In this document: positions 1 through 6,577 of the stretch, piece by piece
Layout of the letters: every line of letters begins with the position of its first letter
Position numbering within the stretch: the stretch's first letter is position 1
Origin: an uncultured Candidatus Peregrinibacteria bacterium
GTDB lineage: Bacteria > Patescibacteriota > Gracilibacteria > CAIRYL01
Length of the DNA: 15,668 nucleotides
Direction: 5' to 3'
Assembly (NCBI GenBank): GCA_903882825.1
Contig: CAIRYL010000137.1
Coordinates: 1 to 15,668, forward strand
Program-made: the position numbers and the translations under genes
The notes under the pieces: generated by a model
The model's database searches: none
Told to the model about the DNA's origin: nothing
Seen by the model: the letters and a program-made list of their open reading frames with translations, nothing else

Positions 1-643
1 AGTTTTTCCAGTTAATGTTTTCAAAATTTGGGAAAAAATGATAGGTTCCCCATCCTACTGAGTAAAAAACAGGAGAAACTTGGTCTTTCAGTGAAAGAAC
101 AAAAGCATAAAAATCATCAGTAATATTCCCTAATACAAATATTAAAAGCGTGGAAAATGCGGCGAGTAATGGAGAAAGAAAGCTTGAAAAAAAGAGAGAA
201 AGAGACAGTAAAAAAAGAAATGAAAGAAACATTCCAAAAAGCACTACTAAATATGCTGGTTGAAAAGGAGTAAGAAAAAAGAAAATGATTCCCATAATAA
301 TGGTAAGAATTCCTAAAACACTTCCGAGTCCAAAAAATTTAGAAAGAACAAATGTAGCGGGAGAAATAGGTTTTGAAAGAAGAAGCATAATTGTTTTCCC
401 CTCTGTTTCTCTGGCAATTAACTGAGTTCCCACAAAAATACTAATAATAATTCCAAAAATATGAATCATTGCAAACCCAAAGTCTACCAGCACCTTTTCA
501 TCTGCACGCGCAGAAATATCTGCCATGAGTTTTGAAGAAAGCACCATAATAATGCCAAAAAACGCAATGGTATATAAAATTCGGTCACGGATGGTTTCAC
601 GAAATGTATTTTTACTCAGGGCAAGAAGAGAAGAAAAAGTCAT
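1..643 (-). CDS. ABC transporter permease, ABC-2 type (partial, runs off left edge)
   Basis: Reading the minus strand from an ATG at 643 gives an uninterrupted frame of about 214 codons to the window edge, so the C-terminus is missing. The protein starts MTFSSLLALSKNTFRETIRD, the usual opening of ABC-2 exporter permeases: a short cytoplasmic helix, then the first membrane span. Hydrophobic spans lie at about residues 20-42, 58-78, 100-122 and 128-170, with a charged loop (ARETEGKT) after the second, as in NosY-like permeases. The start lies 58 nt after the stop of the ATP-binding gene on the same strand, so the two very likely form one transporter operon. The substrate cannot be read from the sequence. 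Family assignment is fairly secure; function beyond export is inference. Confidence 0.8.
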   Translation of the reverse strand, partial: MTFSSLLALSKNTFRETIRDRILYTIAFFGIIMVLSSKLMADISARADEKVLVDFGFAMIHIFGIIISIFVGTQLIARETEGKTIMLLLSKPISPATFVLSKFFGLGSVLGILTIIMGIIFFFLTPFQPAYLVVLFGMFLSFLFLLSLSLFFSSFLSPLLAAFSTLLIFVLGNITDDFYAFVLSLKDQVSPVFYSVGWGTYHFFPNFENINWKN

Positions 644-701
644 AGAAAAAATAAAAAATAAGAATGAAATGAAAAAATATTTCAGCAAAGAAAGTAGAAA
701 A

Positions 702-1418
702 CTATCGCATCACTACTTCTAAAAACACATCTTCCAGCGTTTTTTTCCCTTTTTCAGTAACCTCTGATACCGATCCGAGGAGGACTAATTCTCCATTGCG
801 AATAATTCCCACACGGTCACAGAGTACTTCGGCATCATTTAAAATATGAGAATTGAAAAAAATAGTTTTCCCTTGAGACTTAAGATATAAAATAAGATCT
901 TTTACTTGTCTTCTCCCTAATGGGTCAAGTCCACTCATTGGTTCATCGAGAAAAACAATTTTAGGATCATTAATAAGTGCTTGCGCCAGACCAATTCGTT
1001 GCATCATTCCCTTTGAGTATCCTCCAATAGGACGTTTTACTGCTTCTTCTGGAAACTGCAAACGTTTTAAAAGGTCGGCGATACGAATTTTTAGTTCATC
1101 TTTTGGAATTCCAAAAATTTCTCCACAAAAAAACAAAAATTCCTCAGCGGTGAGATATTTATACAAATGAGCATTTTCTGGAAAAAATCCAATAAAATGC
1201 TTTGATTCTTGGGATTTTGGAGAGTGTCCGTTAATAGTAATGGTTCCACTAGTAGGAGTAAGAAGTCCGAGCATCATTTTCATGGTGGTGGTTTTCCCTG
1301 CACCGTTTGGACCTAAAAACCCAAATACTTCTCCTTCTGGAATGTGTAAAGAAAGGTTATGAACAGAATATGGAGCATTTCCAGAATATTTTTTAGAGAT
1401 ATTGTTGAGTTGGATCAT
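702..1418 (-). CDS. ABC transporter ATP-binding protein
   Basis: A 238-residue nucleotide-binding domain with all catalytic motifs in order: Walker A GPNGAGKTTT near residue 37, the signature GYSKGMMQRIGLAQAL near residue 133, Walker B KIVFLDEP followed by the D-loop SGLDP, and the H-loop histidine in NSHIL near residue 191. The length and the GVRNGELVLLG-type tail (here IIRNGELVLLG) match exporters of the CcmA/NatA type, which work as dimers with ABC-2 permeases at the inner face of the membrane. The permease gene follows downstream on the same strand. The stop is TAG. The start ATG has no Shine-Dalgarno sequence; a TATAAT box sits about 30 nt upstream. Substrate unknown. Confidence 0.93.
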   Translation of the reverse strand: MIQLNNISKKYSGNAPYSVHNLSLHIPEGEVFGFLGPNGAGKTTTMKMMLGLLTPTSGTITINGHSPKSQESKHFIGFFPENAHLYKYLTAEEFLFFCGEIFGIPKDELKIRIADLLKRLQFPEEAVKRPIGGYSKGMMQRIGLAQALINDPKIVFLDEPMSGLDPLGRRQVKDLILYLKSQGKTIFFNSHILNDAEVLCDRVGIIRNGELVLLGSVSEVTEKGKKTLEDVFLEVVMR

Positions 1419-1447
1419 AGAGAAAAAACAAGAAGTATTCGATTCCT

Positions 1448-1453
1448 ATTATA
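1448..1453 (-). promoter_or_regulatory. Candidate -10 box for the ABC transporter operon
   Basis: TATAAT on the minus strand, 29 bases upstream of the ATP-binding start codon. This gives a leader of roughly 22 nt, similar to other genes in the window. The region 17 bases further upstream is pyrimidine-rich and shows no good -35 match, so the call rests on the -10 hexamer and its placement. Confidence 0.45.
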
Positions 1454-1513
1454 AAAGGCAAAGAGGGAAGAGAAAAGAGTTTCTTTTTTAAAATATTTTG
1501 TGAAAATGAAAAT

Positions 1514-1804
1514 ATGCAAAACTTGTGTCATATTTTTCGGCGATGTGCCATTACTAAAAAAATGTTTCCCAGAACGGAACTTTTTCGTGTAGTTCGCAAA
1601 AAAGATGGATTTGTATCTTTTGATCCAGAATATAATATTTCTGGACGTGGAATTCATTTTTGTAAAACTCCAAATGTGGTGGAACAGTTTTTTTCACCTC
1701 AAAAGAAAAAAATGATTACCCATTTTTTACGAACAGAAATCTCGGATATCCGTATGAATGAAATAAAAGATGAAGTACAAGCATTTGTAAAAAACGCGCA
1801 ATAA
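1514..1804 (+). CDS. YlxR/RnpM-like RNA-binding protein (DUF448)
   Basis: A 96-residue protein with the YlxR fold signature: an N-terminal RRC segment (FRRCAITKK), the ELFRVVRKKDG strand, FDPEYNISGRG with the family-defining GRG, and a Cys following it (GIHFCKTP). In Bacillus subtilis the YlxR protein binds the RNase P RNA and modulates it; that role is known for the family and only inferred here. The gene usually sits between nusA and infB, but here it stands alone between a divergent ABC operon and ispG. No Shine-Dalgarno sequence precedes the ATG. Met17 (MFPRTELF) is an alternative start but would remove the conserved RRC segment, so the upstream ATG is preferred. Confidence 0.75.
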   Translation: MQNLCHIFRRCAITKKMFPRTELFRVVRKKDGFVSFDPEYNISGRGIHFCKTPNVVEQFFSPQKKKMITHFLRTEISDIRMNEIKDEVQAFVKNAQ

Positions 1805-1905
1805 TACTTTTCTGATCGATTTTTTTAGTTTTGTTTTTGCTTTATTTCATTTTTTATACAGTTATTGAGAGGTATCTTATTCTTTCGGGAATATTTTTTT
1901 TGTGA

Positions 1906-1911
1906 TATAAA
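1906..1911 (+). promoter_or_regulatory. Candidate extended -10 promoter for ispG
   Basis: TGATATAAA gives a TG-N-TATAAA extended -10 element. Transcription would start near 1918, about 19 nt before the proposed GTG start of ispG. The -35 region is weak, as expected for extended -10 promoters. This placement argues against coding use of the upstream part of the open frame. Confidence 0.45.
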
Positions 1912-1936
1912 AATATTACTTTTTTTAACTTTTTTT

Positions 1937-3163
1937 GTGCGTCGATTTTGTGTTCCTGTTGCGGTGGGAAACCTCTTAATTGGATCAAATTCCCCGATTT
2001 TGGTGCAATCGATGACCAATACTGATACCGCCAATGTTTCAGAAACGGTTTACCAAATTTTAGAATTACACACCGCGGGGAGTGAAATGGTGCGTATTAC
2101 GGTTGATACGGAAGAATCGGCGAAAATGGTTCCGTATATTATAGAATCCGTGAGAAAAATTTCTCCAGTCCCCATTATTGGTGATTTTCATTTTAATGGA
2201 CATATTCTTCTCAAAAAATATCCCGCTATGGCAGAATTACTCGATAAATATCGAGTAAATCCTGGAAATGTTGGAAAGGGCGAAAAACATGATAAAAATT
2301 TTCAAGAGTTTTTAAAGATTGCAAAAAAATACCAAAAACCTATTCGTATTGGTGTAAATGGTGGATCTCTTGATCCTCAAATGCTTCAAAAAATAATGGA
2401 TGAAAATGCGCAAAAATCACACGATATTTCGCTTTTTGAAAATTCACAAAATATTCTTGCTCAAGCTCTGGTGCAAAGCGCTTTACAATCTGCACAATAT
2501 GCACTTCAGGAAGGATTTCCCCACCATAAAATAATTCTTTCAGTGAAGCATTCGTCTCTTCGTGTAATGCTTCATGCGTATCGTATGCTTGCAAAATCTT
2601 GTACATATCCTCTTCATTTAGGGCTTACAGAGGCAGGAAGTGGGAAAAAAGGAATTATTTCGAGTGCCATTGCACTGGGTATTTTACTCGAAGAGGGAAT
2701 TGGAGATACCATTCGCGTTTCTCTTACTCCTCGTCCCCACCAATCACGTACTCGGGAAGTACAGGTAGCACAAGAAATTTTACAGGCATTAGATATTCGG
2801 ACTTTTTCTCCAAAAATTACGGCGTGTCCAGGATGTGGAAGAACCACTGGAAATCATTTTCAACATTTTGCAGAAAAAGTTTCGCAAAAATTGGAAGAAA
2901 TGAAACCGTTGTGGGAAAAAAAATTTCCAAAAGCACTTTCTTTAAAAATTGCGATTATGGGATGTATTGTAAATGGAAAAGGAGAAGCACAAGAGGCAGA
3001 TATTGGTATTTTTTTTCCTGGAAAAGGGGAGGGAAATTTTGCCATTTTGTATGTAGAAGGGAAAAAACAGAAAGAAATAAAAAGCGAAAACTTGTTTGAA
3101 GAGTTTTGGGAAGCTGTGGAAACGTATGTGTTGCATATTTCTTCCATTTCGAAAGAACCTTAA
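1937..3163 (+). CDS. ispG: IspG, 4-hydroxy-3-methylbut-2-enyl diphosphate synthase
   Basis: Penultimate enzyme of the MEP isoprenoid pathway. It reductively converts 2-C-methyl-D-erythritol 2,4-cyclodiphosphate to HMBPP in the cytoplasm, using a [4Fe-4S] cluster. Seen: the N-terminal TIM-barrel motifs PILVQSMTNTDT, GDFHFN and RVNPGNVG; then the cluster ligands Cys297 and Cys300 (ACPGCGR), Cys343 (MGCIVNGKGE) and Glu350, all intact. The open frame reaches back to an ATG at 1865, but those 24 extra residues are phenylalanine-rich, unlike the family, and lie over a likely promoter. The GTG at 1937 starts MRRFCVPVAVGNLLIG, matching the normal IspG N-terminus. That gives 408 residues. No Shine-Dalgarno sequence is seen. 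The gene implies a MEP route, though no other pathway gene is in the window. Confidence 0.93.
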   Translation: MRRFCVPVAVGNLLIGSNSPILVQSMTNTDTANVSETVYQILELHTAGSEMVRITVDTEESAKMVPYIIESVRKISPVPIIGDFHFNGHILLKKYPAMAELLDKYRVNPGNVGKGEKHDKNFQEFLKIAKKYQKPIRIGVNGGSLDPQMLQKIMDENAQKSHDISLFENSQNILAQALVQSALQSAQYALQEGFPHHKIILSVKHSSLRVMLHAYRMLAKSCTYPLHLGLTEAGSGKKGIISSAIALGILLEEGIGDTIRVSLTPRPHQSRTREVQVAQEILQALDIRTFSPKITACPGCGRTTGNHFQHFAEKVSQKLEEMKPLWEKKFPKALSLKIAIMGCIVNGKGEAQEADIGIFFPGKGEGNFAILYVEGKKQKEIKSENLFEEFWEAVETYVLHISSISKEP

Positions 3164-3262
3164 AACCAAAGCAATAAAGCCATTTTAGAGAGATTTGAAA
3201 GAAAAAAAAATAATTTTTAAGGGCAAATTGTGAGAGAAAAGCCAAAAAATCTAAAAAAAATC

Positions 3263-3291
3263 TTGCAAAGCAAATGCAAGGGGCTTACCAT
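3263..3291 (+). promoter_or_regulatory. Promoter of the HU gene
   Basis: TTGCAA (3263-3268), a 17-base spacer, then TACCAT (3286-3291). Transcription would begin near 3298, leaving a leader of about 26 nt before the ATG at 3324. An inverted repeat, AAAGCAAA (3267-3274) and TTTGCTTT (3296-3303), brackets the -10 box and could be an operator or an early hairpin. Confidence 0.6.
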
Positions 3292-3323
3292 CGGCTTTGC
3301 TTTTGAATTTAACCCCTTTTTTT

Positions 3324-3599
3324 ATGACAAAAGCAGATATTGTTGCTGATATAGCAGCCAAGGCTGGAATCACCAAAAAGGCCGCTCAAGATTCTCTTGA
3401 AGCACTTTTGGATATTGTAACGGGTGAGTTGAAAAAAGGAGAGTCTGTGACTCTTACAGGTTTTGGAACTTTTAAAGTTTCTCTTCGGGCAGCTCGTGTT
3501 GGTGTAAATCCACGAAACCCAAGTGAAAAAATTAAAATCCCAGCCCTCAAACTTCCAACGTTTAAGGCGGGAATCGTTCTTAAAAAAGCAGTACGATAA
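3324..3599 (+). CDS. HU-family DNA-binding protein
   Basis: A 91-residue nucleoid-associated protein that binds and bends DNA as a dimer. The sequence matches HU/IHF throughout: MTKADIVADIAAKAGITKK at the N-terminus, two helices ending in ALLDIVTGELKKGE, the GFGTFKV strand, and the DNA-binding arm with the signature RNPSEKIKIP around the intercalating proline. The C-terminal helix is FKAGIVLKKAV. The open frame extends nine codons upstream to 3297, but that part overlaps the predicted transcript start and lacks similarity, so MTKAD at 3324 is chosen. The gene has its own promoter and a strong terminator, so it is monocistronic. HU versus IHF subunit cannot be separated by eye; HU is the default. 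Confidence 0.95.
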   Translation: MTKADIVADIAAKAGITKKAAQDSLEALLDIVTGELKKGESVTLTGFGTFKVSLRAARVGVNPRNPSEKIKIPALKLPTFKAGIVLKKAVR

Positions 3600-3612
3600 T
3601 TTCTTTTCTGCA

Positions 3613-3656
3613 TTTTAAAAAGCTCTTTGTGGTATACCACAAAGAGCTTTTTAAAA
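3613..3656. terminator. Perfect 44-bp palindromic terminator after the HU gene
   Basis: The two 22-base halves are exact reverse complements, with the centre at 3634/3635. The core CTCTTTGTGG/CCACAAAGAG forms the stem around a TATA loop; the outer arms are A/T tracts that provide a U-run in either direction. It lies 13 bases after the HU stop codon and can act as an intrinsic terminator on both strands. Confidence 0.9.
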
Positions 3657-3692
3657 ATAAAAATAATACGCTAGAAGTTGGGTAATTTTTTT

Positions 3693-3721
3693 TTGTTATT
3701 TCCTTTTAAAAGGAGTACAAT
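3693..3721 (+). promoter_or_regulatory. Promoter of the frameshifted unknown gene
   Basis: TTGTTA (3693-3698), a 17-base spacer and TACAAT (3716-3721), close to the sigma-70 consensus. The transcript should start near 3728. That is too late for the ATG at 3725 and gives a leader of about 22 nt for the ATG at 3750, similar to other genes here. Confidence 0.6.
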
Positions 3722-3749
3722 AGCATGAAAATTTTTAACACCAAAAAAT

Positions 3750-4016
3750 ATGTGGAATGGTATACGCATGCAAAGTTTTGTTTTAAAGCCATTTTTATTA
3801 CCTATCACTTTTTTTGAGAAAAGAAGGTGCTTTGAAGGTGAGGTTATGTTGGATGACTTATTATACCCACGAATTGTTGATAATGAAAGAGTAGAAGATG
3901 ATAATGTTCAGGGAAAACTCCTTGCCAATCCAAAATATCCACGGGATCGGGAGAGCAAAAAAAGGCAGAGACAGAAACAGTTATTGCAGAATGTACACAG
4001 AACTGTAAAAATTTGA
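3750..4016 (+). CDS. Unrecognised protein, N-terminal piece of a frame-broken gene
   Basis: An 88-codon frame that appears to be the first part of the gene continuing in the -1 frame from about 3960 to 4975. The meaningful part is MLDDLLYPRIVDNERVEDD followed by a charged segment ending RDRESKK at a run of seven A (3957-3963). Beyond that point this frame turns into an implausibly basic tail (KRQRQKQ), while the -1 frame reads KAETETVIAECTQNCKNLR without interruption into the downstream piece. Two starts are possible: ATG 3750, which suits the promoter spacing, or ATG 3846, which is preceded by AAGGTGAGG, the only Shine-Dalgarno-like sequence before a start in this window. No domain is recognised. 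The order and frame relation are seen; that the two pieces form one gene is inference. Confidence 0.5.
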   Translation: MWNGIRMQSFVLKPFLLPITFFEKRRCFEGEVMLDDLLYPRIVDNERVEDDNVQGKLLANPKYPRDRESKKRQRQKQLLQNVHRTVKI

Positions 4017-4975
4017 GAGAAACACTGCCGAATTATCAAGAAAAAACAAAAACAGATATTAAAAATTTTTTATTACAAGAATTTGGCATACAAACAACAA
4101 CGTGGACTGAGCCATCTGGGGCTACTATTCCTCCTAGTGAAATATCATTTCAAAAATCATCCAATAATACTGGCGATGATTTTATAATTATTCCATCGTT
4201 GGGACTCGAGATAGGAGTAGGTGTAAATGGGAAGGCGTATGTATTTATAAATGATATTCCTGTTGTTTTTGTTCCCAACAGTAAGAATCGTTATTCTCCT
4301 GTTTTAGGAGAAGTTGGACAAAATGCAAACCAAACATATTTTAATTCTTTTAAGACATTTATTATTCAAAATCTTAAACAACATCACGTCCCATTGCCTG
4401 GAAATGATCAAACTGCTGTATATACTGATTCTGGAATGTCAATCTCCCGTGTTCCTAGAAAATGGGCAGAAGCGCTAAAAGAATCAGGAGATGTTTTTAA
4501 TTCAATAGTTTTTGATGATCAAGGGAATCTGCAGGAGGCTTCTGTAGACAATATTACTCATACGACTGATAAAATAGAAAAGGCGGTCCAATTTTTCAAA
4601 AAATTAGGACTTTCAAAGGAAGTTCTTAATATTACAGGGGAAAATACTAGTGGATTTCGGTATGAAAAAGAAAAAGGAGTATTTGAAATAACGGTTACTT
4701 CAAAAAATATTGCAGAGGTAAATACTATTCTTCGTACACATCCTTCTCTTACGACTCTAGAAATCCCAAATATTACTTCCCTAGAAGGTATTATGATACA
4801 GGGAAATACACTTCTCCAAGAAATAATTATGAAGTATACACCATTGTATCAAGAACAAGAAAATGTTATTAATTGGAATAGCATTCCTGAAGGAGTACGA
4901 ATTTTTGAAAATCCACCGGTTGGTTTCAGATCAAGAACAGAAAAAATGGAAATTATGAGGCCAGATAATATTTAA
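4013..4975 (+). CDS. Unrecognised protein, main C-terminal piece of the frame-broken gene
   Basis: A 320-codon frame whose nominal start is TTG at 4013, but the same frame is open back to 3905, and the residues just upstream (KAETETVIAECTQNCKN) look coding, so the real protein probably enters from the 3750 frame by a -1 shift at 3957-3963. I do not recognise the family. Visible features: a soluble, mixed alpha/beta composition with no signal peptide or membrane span; a glycine/valine-rich strand region (GLEIGVGVNGKAYVFIND); a central acidic part; and near the C-terminus two stretches with a leucine-rich-repeat-like cadence (HPSLTTLEIPNITSLEGIMI). It stands alone, with a promoter upstream and no partner downstream. 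It could be a lineage-specific protein or a decaying gene. Confidence 0.6.
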   Translation: MRETLPNYQEKTKTDIKNFLLQEFGIQTTTWTEPSGATIPPSEISFQKSSNNTGDDFIIIPSLGLEIGVGVNGKAYVFINDIPVVFVPNSKNRYSPVLGEVGQNANQTYFNSFKTFIIQNLKQHHVPLPGNDQTAVYTDSGMSISRVPRKWAEALKESGDVFNSIVFDDQGNLQEASVDNITHTTDKIEKAVQFFKKLGLSKEVLNITGENTSGFRYEKEKGVFEITVTSKNIAEVNTILRTHPSLTTLEIPNITSLEGIMIQGNTLLQEIIMKYTPLYQEQENVINWNSIPEGVRIFENPPVGFRSRTEKMEIMRPDNI

Positions 4976-5017
4976 ACATCAGACGGTCCACTGTTTTAAA
5001 AAAATATTTTTTTAGAG

Positions 5018-5035
5018 TCTCTTCTCTATATTTTT
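5018..5035. terminator. Weak hairpin between convergent genes
   Basis: Between the unknown plus-strand gene and the minus-strand GNAT gene, a 5-bp stem TAGAG/CTCTA with a 6-base loop is flanked on the left by a run of A and T and on the right by TATTTTT. It could serve as a shared terminator for the converging transcripts, but the stem is short and the call is tentative. Confidence 0.3.
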
Positions 5036-5038
5036 AGG

Positions 5039-5468
5039 TCATTGTACGTATGAGTACTGCAAAATATCTGTTCTTTTTTGAAAACCCAATTGTTCCCAAA
5101 ATACCTGAGCCAGTGTGTTATCGCAGAGAACAGAAATATGACTTTTAAGGATTCCTTCTTTTTCTCATGTCTTTAATGATTTTTGAACGAGTGCTTTTCC
5201 AATACCTTTTCTCCTGTATTGATCATCCACAACCACATGATATATATCCTCGTTTCCCATCGTGTCCTGCGAGTATTGTTCCCACCAAAACTTCTCCATC
5301 GTATACTATAAAACTGGAGTTTGGATTTCTTCGTAAATATTTCTCTCCATTTTCTTTTGAATCTGCTCCTCTTAACTTCAGCCCAGGAGTTCTTTCCCAA
5401 AGCTCATAAGCACTTTTATAATCATTCGTGGTAAAGGGCTTTATATTAAATGAAAAAGAAAAATTCAT
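5039..5468 (-). pseudogene. GNAT-family N-acetyltransferase, broken by a frameshift and an internal stop
   Basis: The first frame (from ATG 5468) reads a typical GNAT N-terminus: IKPFTTNDYKSAYELWERTP, SSFIVYDGEVLVGTILAGHD, KRGYI. It then loses frame at a TATATATA tract near 5240-5248. The next frame carries on correctly with HVVVDDQYRRKGIGKALVQK, which holds the acetyl-CoA-binding R-x-x-G-x-G motif, then meets TGA (5167-5165), and continues with the conserved end VFWEQLGFQKRTD to a TGA at 5041-5039. Restoring two bases in the TA tract would give GYIYH, the residues usual for this subfamily. The start overlaps the Bax-inhibitor stop as ATGA, indicating translational coupling. It is either a decaying or phase-variable gene, or sequence error at two sites. 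The substrate is unknown. Confidence 0.75.
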
Positions 5469-6112
5469 TCAGAAAGAAATAAAGAAAGAAGATTTTGGAA
5501 GATGGCGAACATATTAATAAATAAATGAAGTGCTGCGTATACTGGTGATTCATAAGCTCCATTTTTTATCATTTGAAGATCATACGAAGTGTAGCCAGAA
5601 AACACGATAACCGTGAGAACAGAGGCAATAGTATGAACAATACTCGTAAAAAAGAAGATATTCATAATTCCTACTACAAAAAGTCCAATCATCGCAAAAA
5701 ACAAAAATTGTCCCATTCCAGAAAGGTCTTTTTTAGTAGTATATCCCCAAACTGCGGCCGCGAAAAAAAGAGATGCAGAAGCTATTAATGCCTGAAATAC
5801 CACGCCTATTTGTCCGGTTGCACCAGCAAACGCTAATAATGGATATAAAACAGCACCGCTTAAAAATGCAAATAAGAAAAAAACGGGGACTCCAAATGTT
5901 TTACTATTTCCCCATGCACTTTGAGACAACATGAGTGCGAGATGAGCAATAATAACTGCCCAAAAAGTAGTACTGCTCACTACAAATAGTGGAGCTGCCC
6001 AGGCTCCTAACGCCGAAACAGCAATAGCAAGCCCAAAATATGTCCATACACCCGAAAGAAAAAGAGCATTTTTTTGTGGAATGCTGACACCTGAAGAAAA
6101 AGATGAGTCCAT
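5465..6112 (-). CDS. Bax inhibitor-1/YccA family membrane protein
   Basis: A 215-residue, very hydrophobic protein with six to seven membrane spans. It matches the BI-1/YccA/YbhL family in the placement of its spans, in FSGYTSYDLQMIKNGAY near the C-terminus (family-typical YD-x-Q plus acidic/His residues), and in the final span ALHLFINMFAIFQNLLSLF. Bacterial members such as YccA interact with the FtsH protease and others leak calcium; which applies here is unknown. The open frame extends to 6166, but those 18 residues overlap the promoter, so the ATG at 6112 (MDSSFSSG) is chosen. The stop is TGA inside an ATGA overlap with the GNAT start. Family assignment is good; role is not. Confidence 0.85.
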   Translation of the reverse strand: MDSSFSSGVSIPQKNALFLSGVWTYFGLAIAVSALGAWAAPLFVVSSTTFWAVIIAHLALMLSQSAWGNSKTFGVPVFFLFAFLSGAVLYPLLAFAGATGQIGVVFQALIASASLFFAAAVWGYTTKKDLSGMGQFLFFAMIGLFVVGIMNIFFFTSIVHTIASVLTVIVFSGYTSYDLQMIKNGAYESPVYAALHLFINMFAIFQNLLSLFLSE

Positions 6113-6138
6113 AGTGTTTTTATAAAAGATCAGTATAC

Positions 6139-6166
6139 ATTGTATTTTAAAATAGAAATATTTCAA
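6139..6166 (-). promoter_or_regulatory. Promoter of the Bax-inhibitor/GNAT operon
   Basis: On the minus strand: TTGAAA, a 16-base spacer, TACAAT. Transcription would begin about 20 nt before the ATG at 6112. Both hexamers are near consensus. Confidence 0.6.
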
Positions 6167-6185
6167 TTTTTTTATTTGTTTCTCC

Positions 6186-6215
6186 TTGAATTTTTAAAGA
6201 GATTATCGGTAGTAT
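6186..6215 (+). promoter_or_regulatory. Promoter upstream of the separate glycyl-radical domain gene
   Basis: TTGAAT (6186-6191), an 18-base spacer and TAGTAT (6210-6215). The transcript would start near 6222, about 18 nt before the ATG at 6240. No NrdR-box-like inverted repeat was found by eye in this region. Confidence 0.5.
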
Positions 6216-6239
6216 GTTTTTGATATTTTTCTAAAAATT

Positions 6240-6431
6240 ATGAATACTCCTGTTACTCTTTCGGCTTCTCATCCTGGTCGCACACGATGCGAGGTGTGGA
6301 CACGAGTAATGGGATACCATCGTCCAGTTGCAAATTTTAATATTGGGAAAAAATCAGAACATTATAGTCGAATGCACTTTTCGGAGGTTATAAGTATTAA
6401 TTCACGATTTTGCGCTCAGTTTTCTGACTAG
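6240..6431 (+). CDS. Autonomous glycyl-radical domain of anaerobic ribonucleotide reductase (split NrdD C-terminus)
   Basis: A 63-residue protein whose core, RTRCEVWTRVMGYHRPVANF followed by NIGKKSEHYSR, corresponds to the extreme C-terminus of class III ribonucleotide reductases (E. coli NrdD has RVCGYLG with radical Gly681, then FNAGKQEE). By that alignment Gly25 in RVMGY is the predicted radical site. The neighbouring NrdD at 6578 stops after its zinc-binding cysteines and lacks this segment, so the two proteins together make one complete enzyme. It lies upstream of nrdD, the reverse of the protein order, with its own promoter, a TAG stop and 146 bases before nrdD. The frames differ and no fusion is possible in this sequence. 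An alternative is a YfiD-like spare radical domain. Identity of the motif is strong; assembly in trans is inference. Confidence 0.8.
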   Translation: MNTPVTLSASHPGRTRCEVWTRVMGYHRPVANFNIGKKSEHYSRMHFSEVISINSRFCAQFSD

Positions 6432-6577
6432 AAAAAGAAATTTTTAAAAAATAAAAACTTTTCCTATGTTCTTCTATAAATAGGTTGTTTCATTTCTGAT
6501 TTTTTTGGGAAAGAAGACTTCTTCCAAAAATTTTAAAATGGGGAAACCGTATTTCTCACTTTTCTTTTCTTCTTTGT

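Noticed and set aside
525..722. Plus-strand open frame of 65 codons
   Set aside because: It lies antisense to the permease start and the ATPase stop, with no recognisable similarity and a lysine-rich random composition.
1865..1936. N-terminal extension of IspG from ATG 1865
   Set aside because: The 24 residues are phenylalanine-rich and unlike the family, and they cover a TG-N-TATAAA promoter; GTG 1937 fits the usual IspG start.
2599..3099. Plus-strand open frame of 166 codons inside ispG
   Set aside because: It is a +2-frame shadow of ispG, whose own frame carries all catalytic motifs; the composition is random and serine/arginine-rich.
5039..6112. UGA read as glycine (code 25), suggested by the in-frame TGA in the acetyltransferase and the rarity of TGA stops
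   Set aside because: More than 3,000 codons of confidently identified genes (nrdD, pflB, carB, ispG and others) contain no in-frame TGA, and the Bax-inhibitor gene ends with TGA inside a textbook ATGA overlap. The acetyltransferase also has a frameshift, so damage explains it better.
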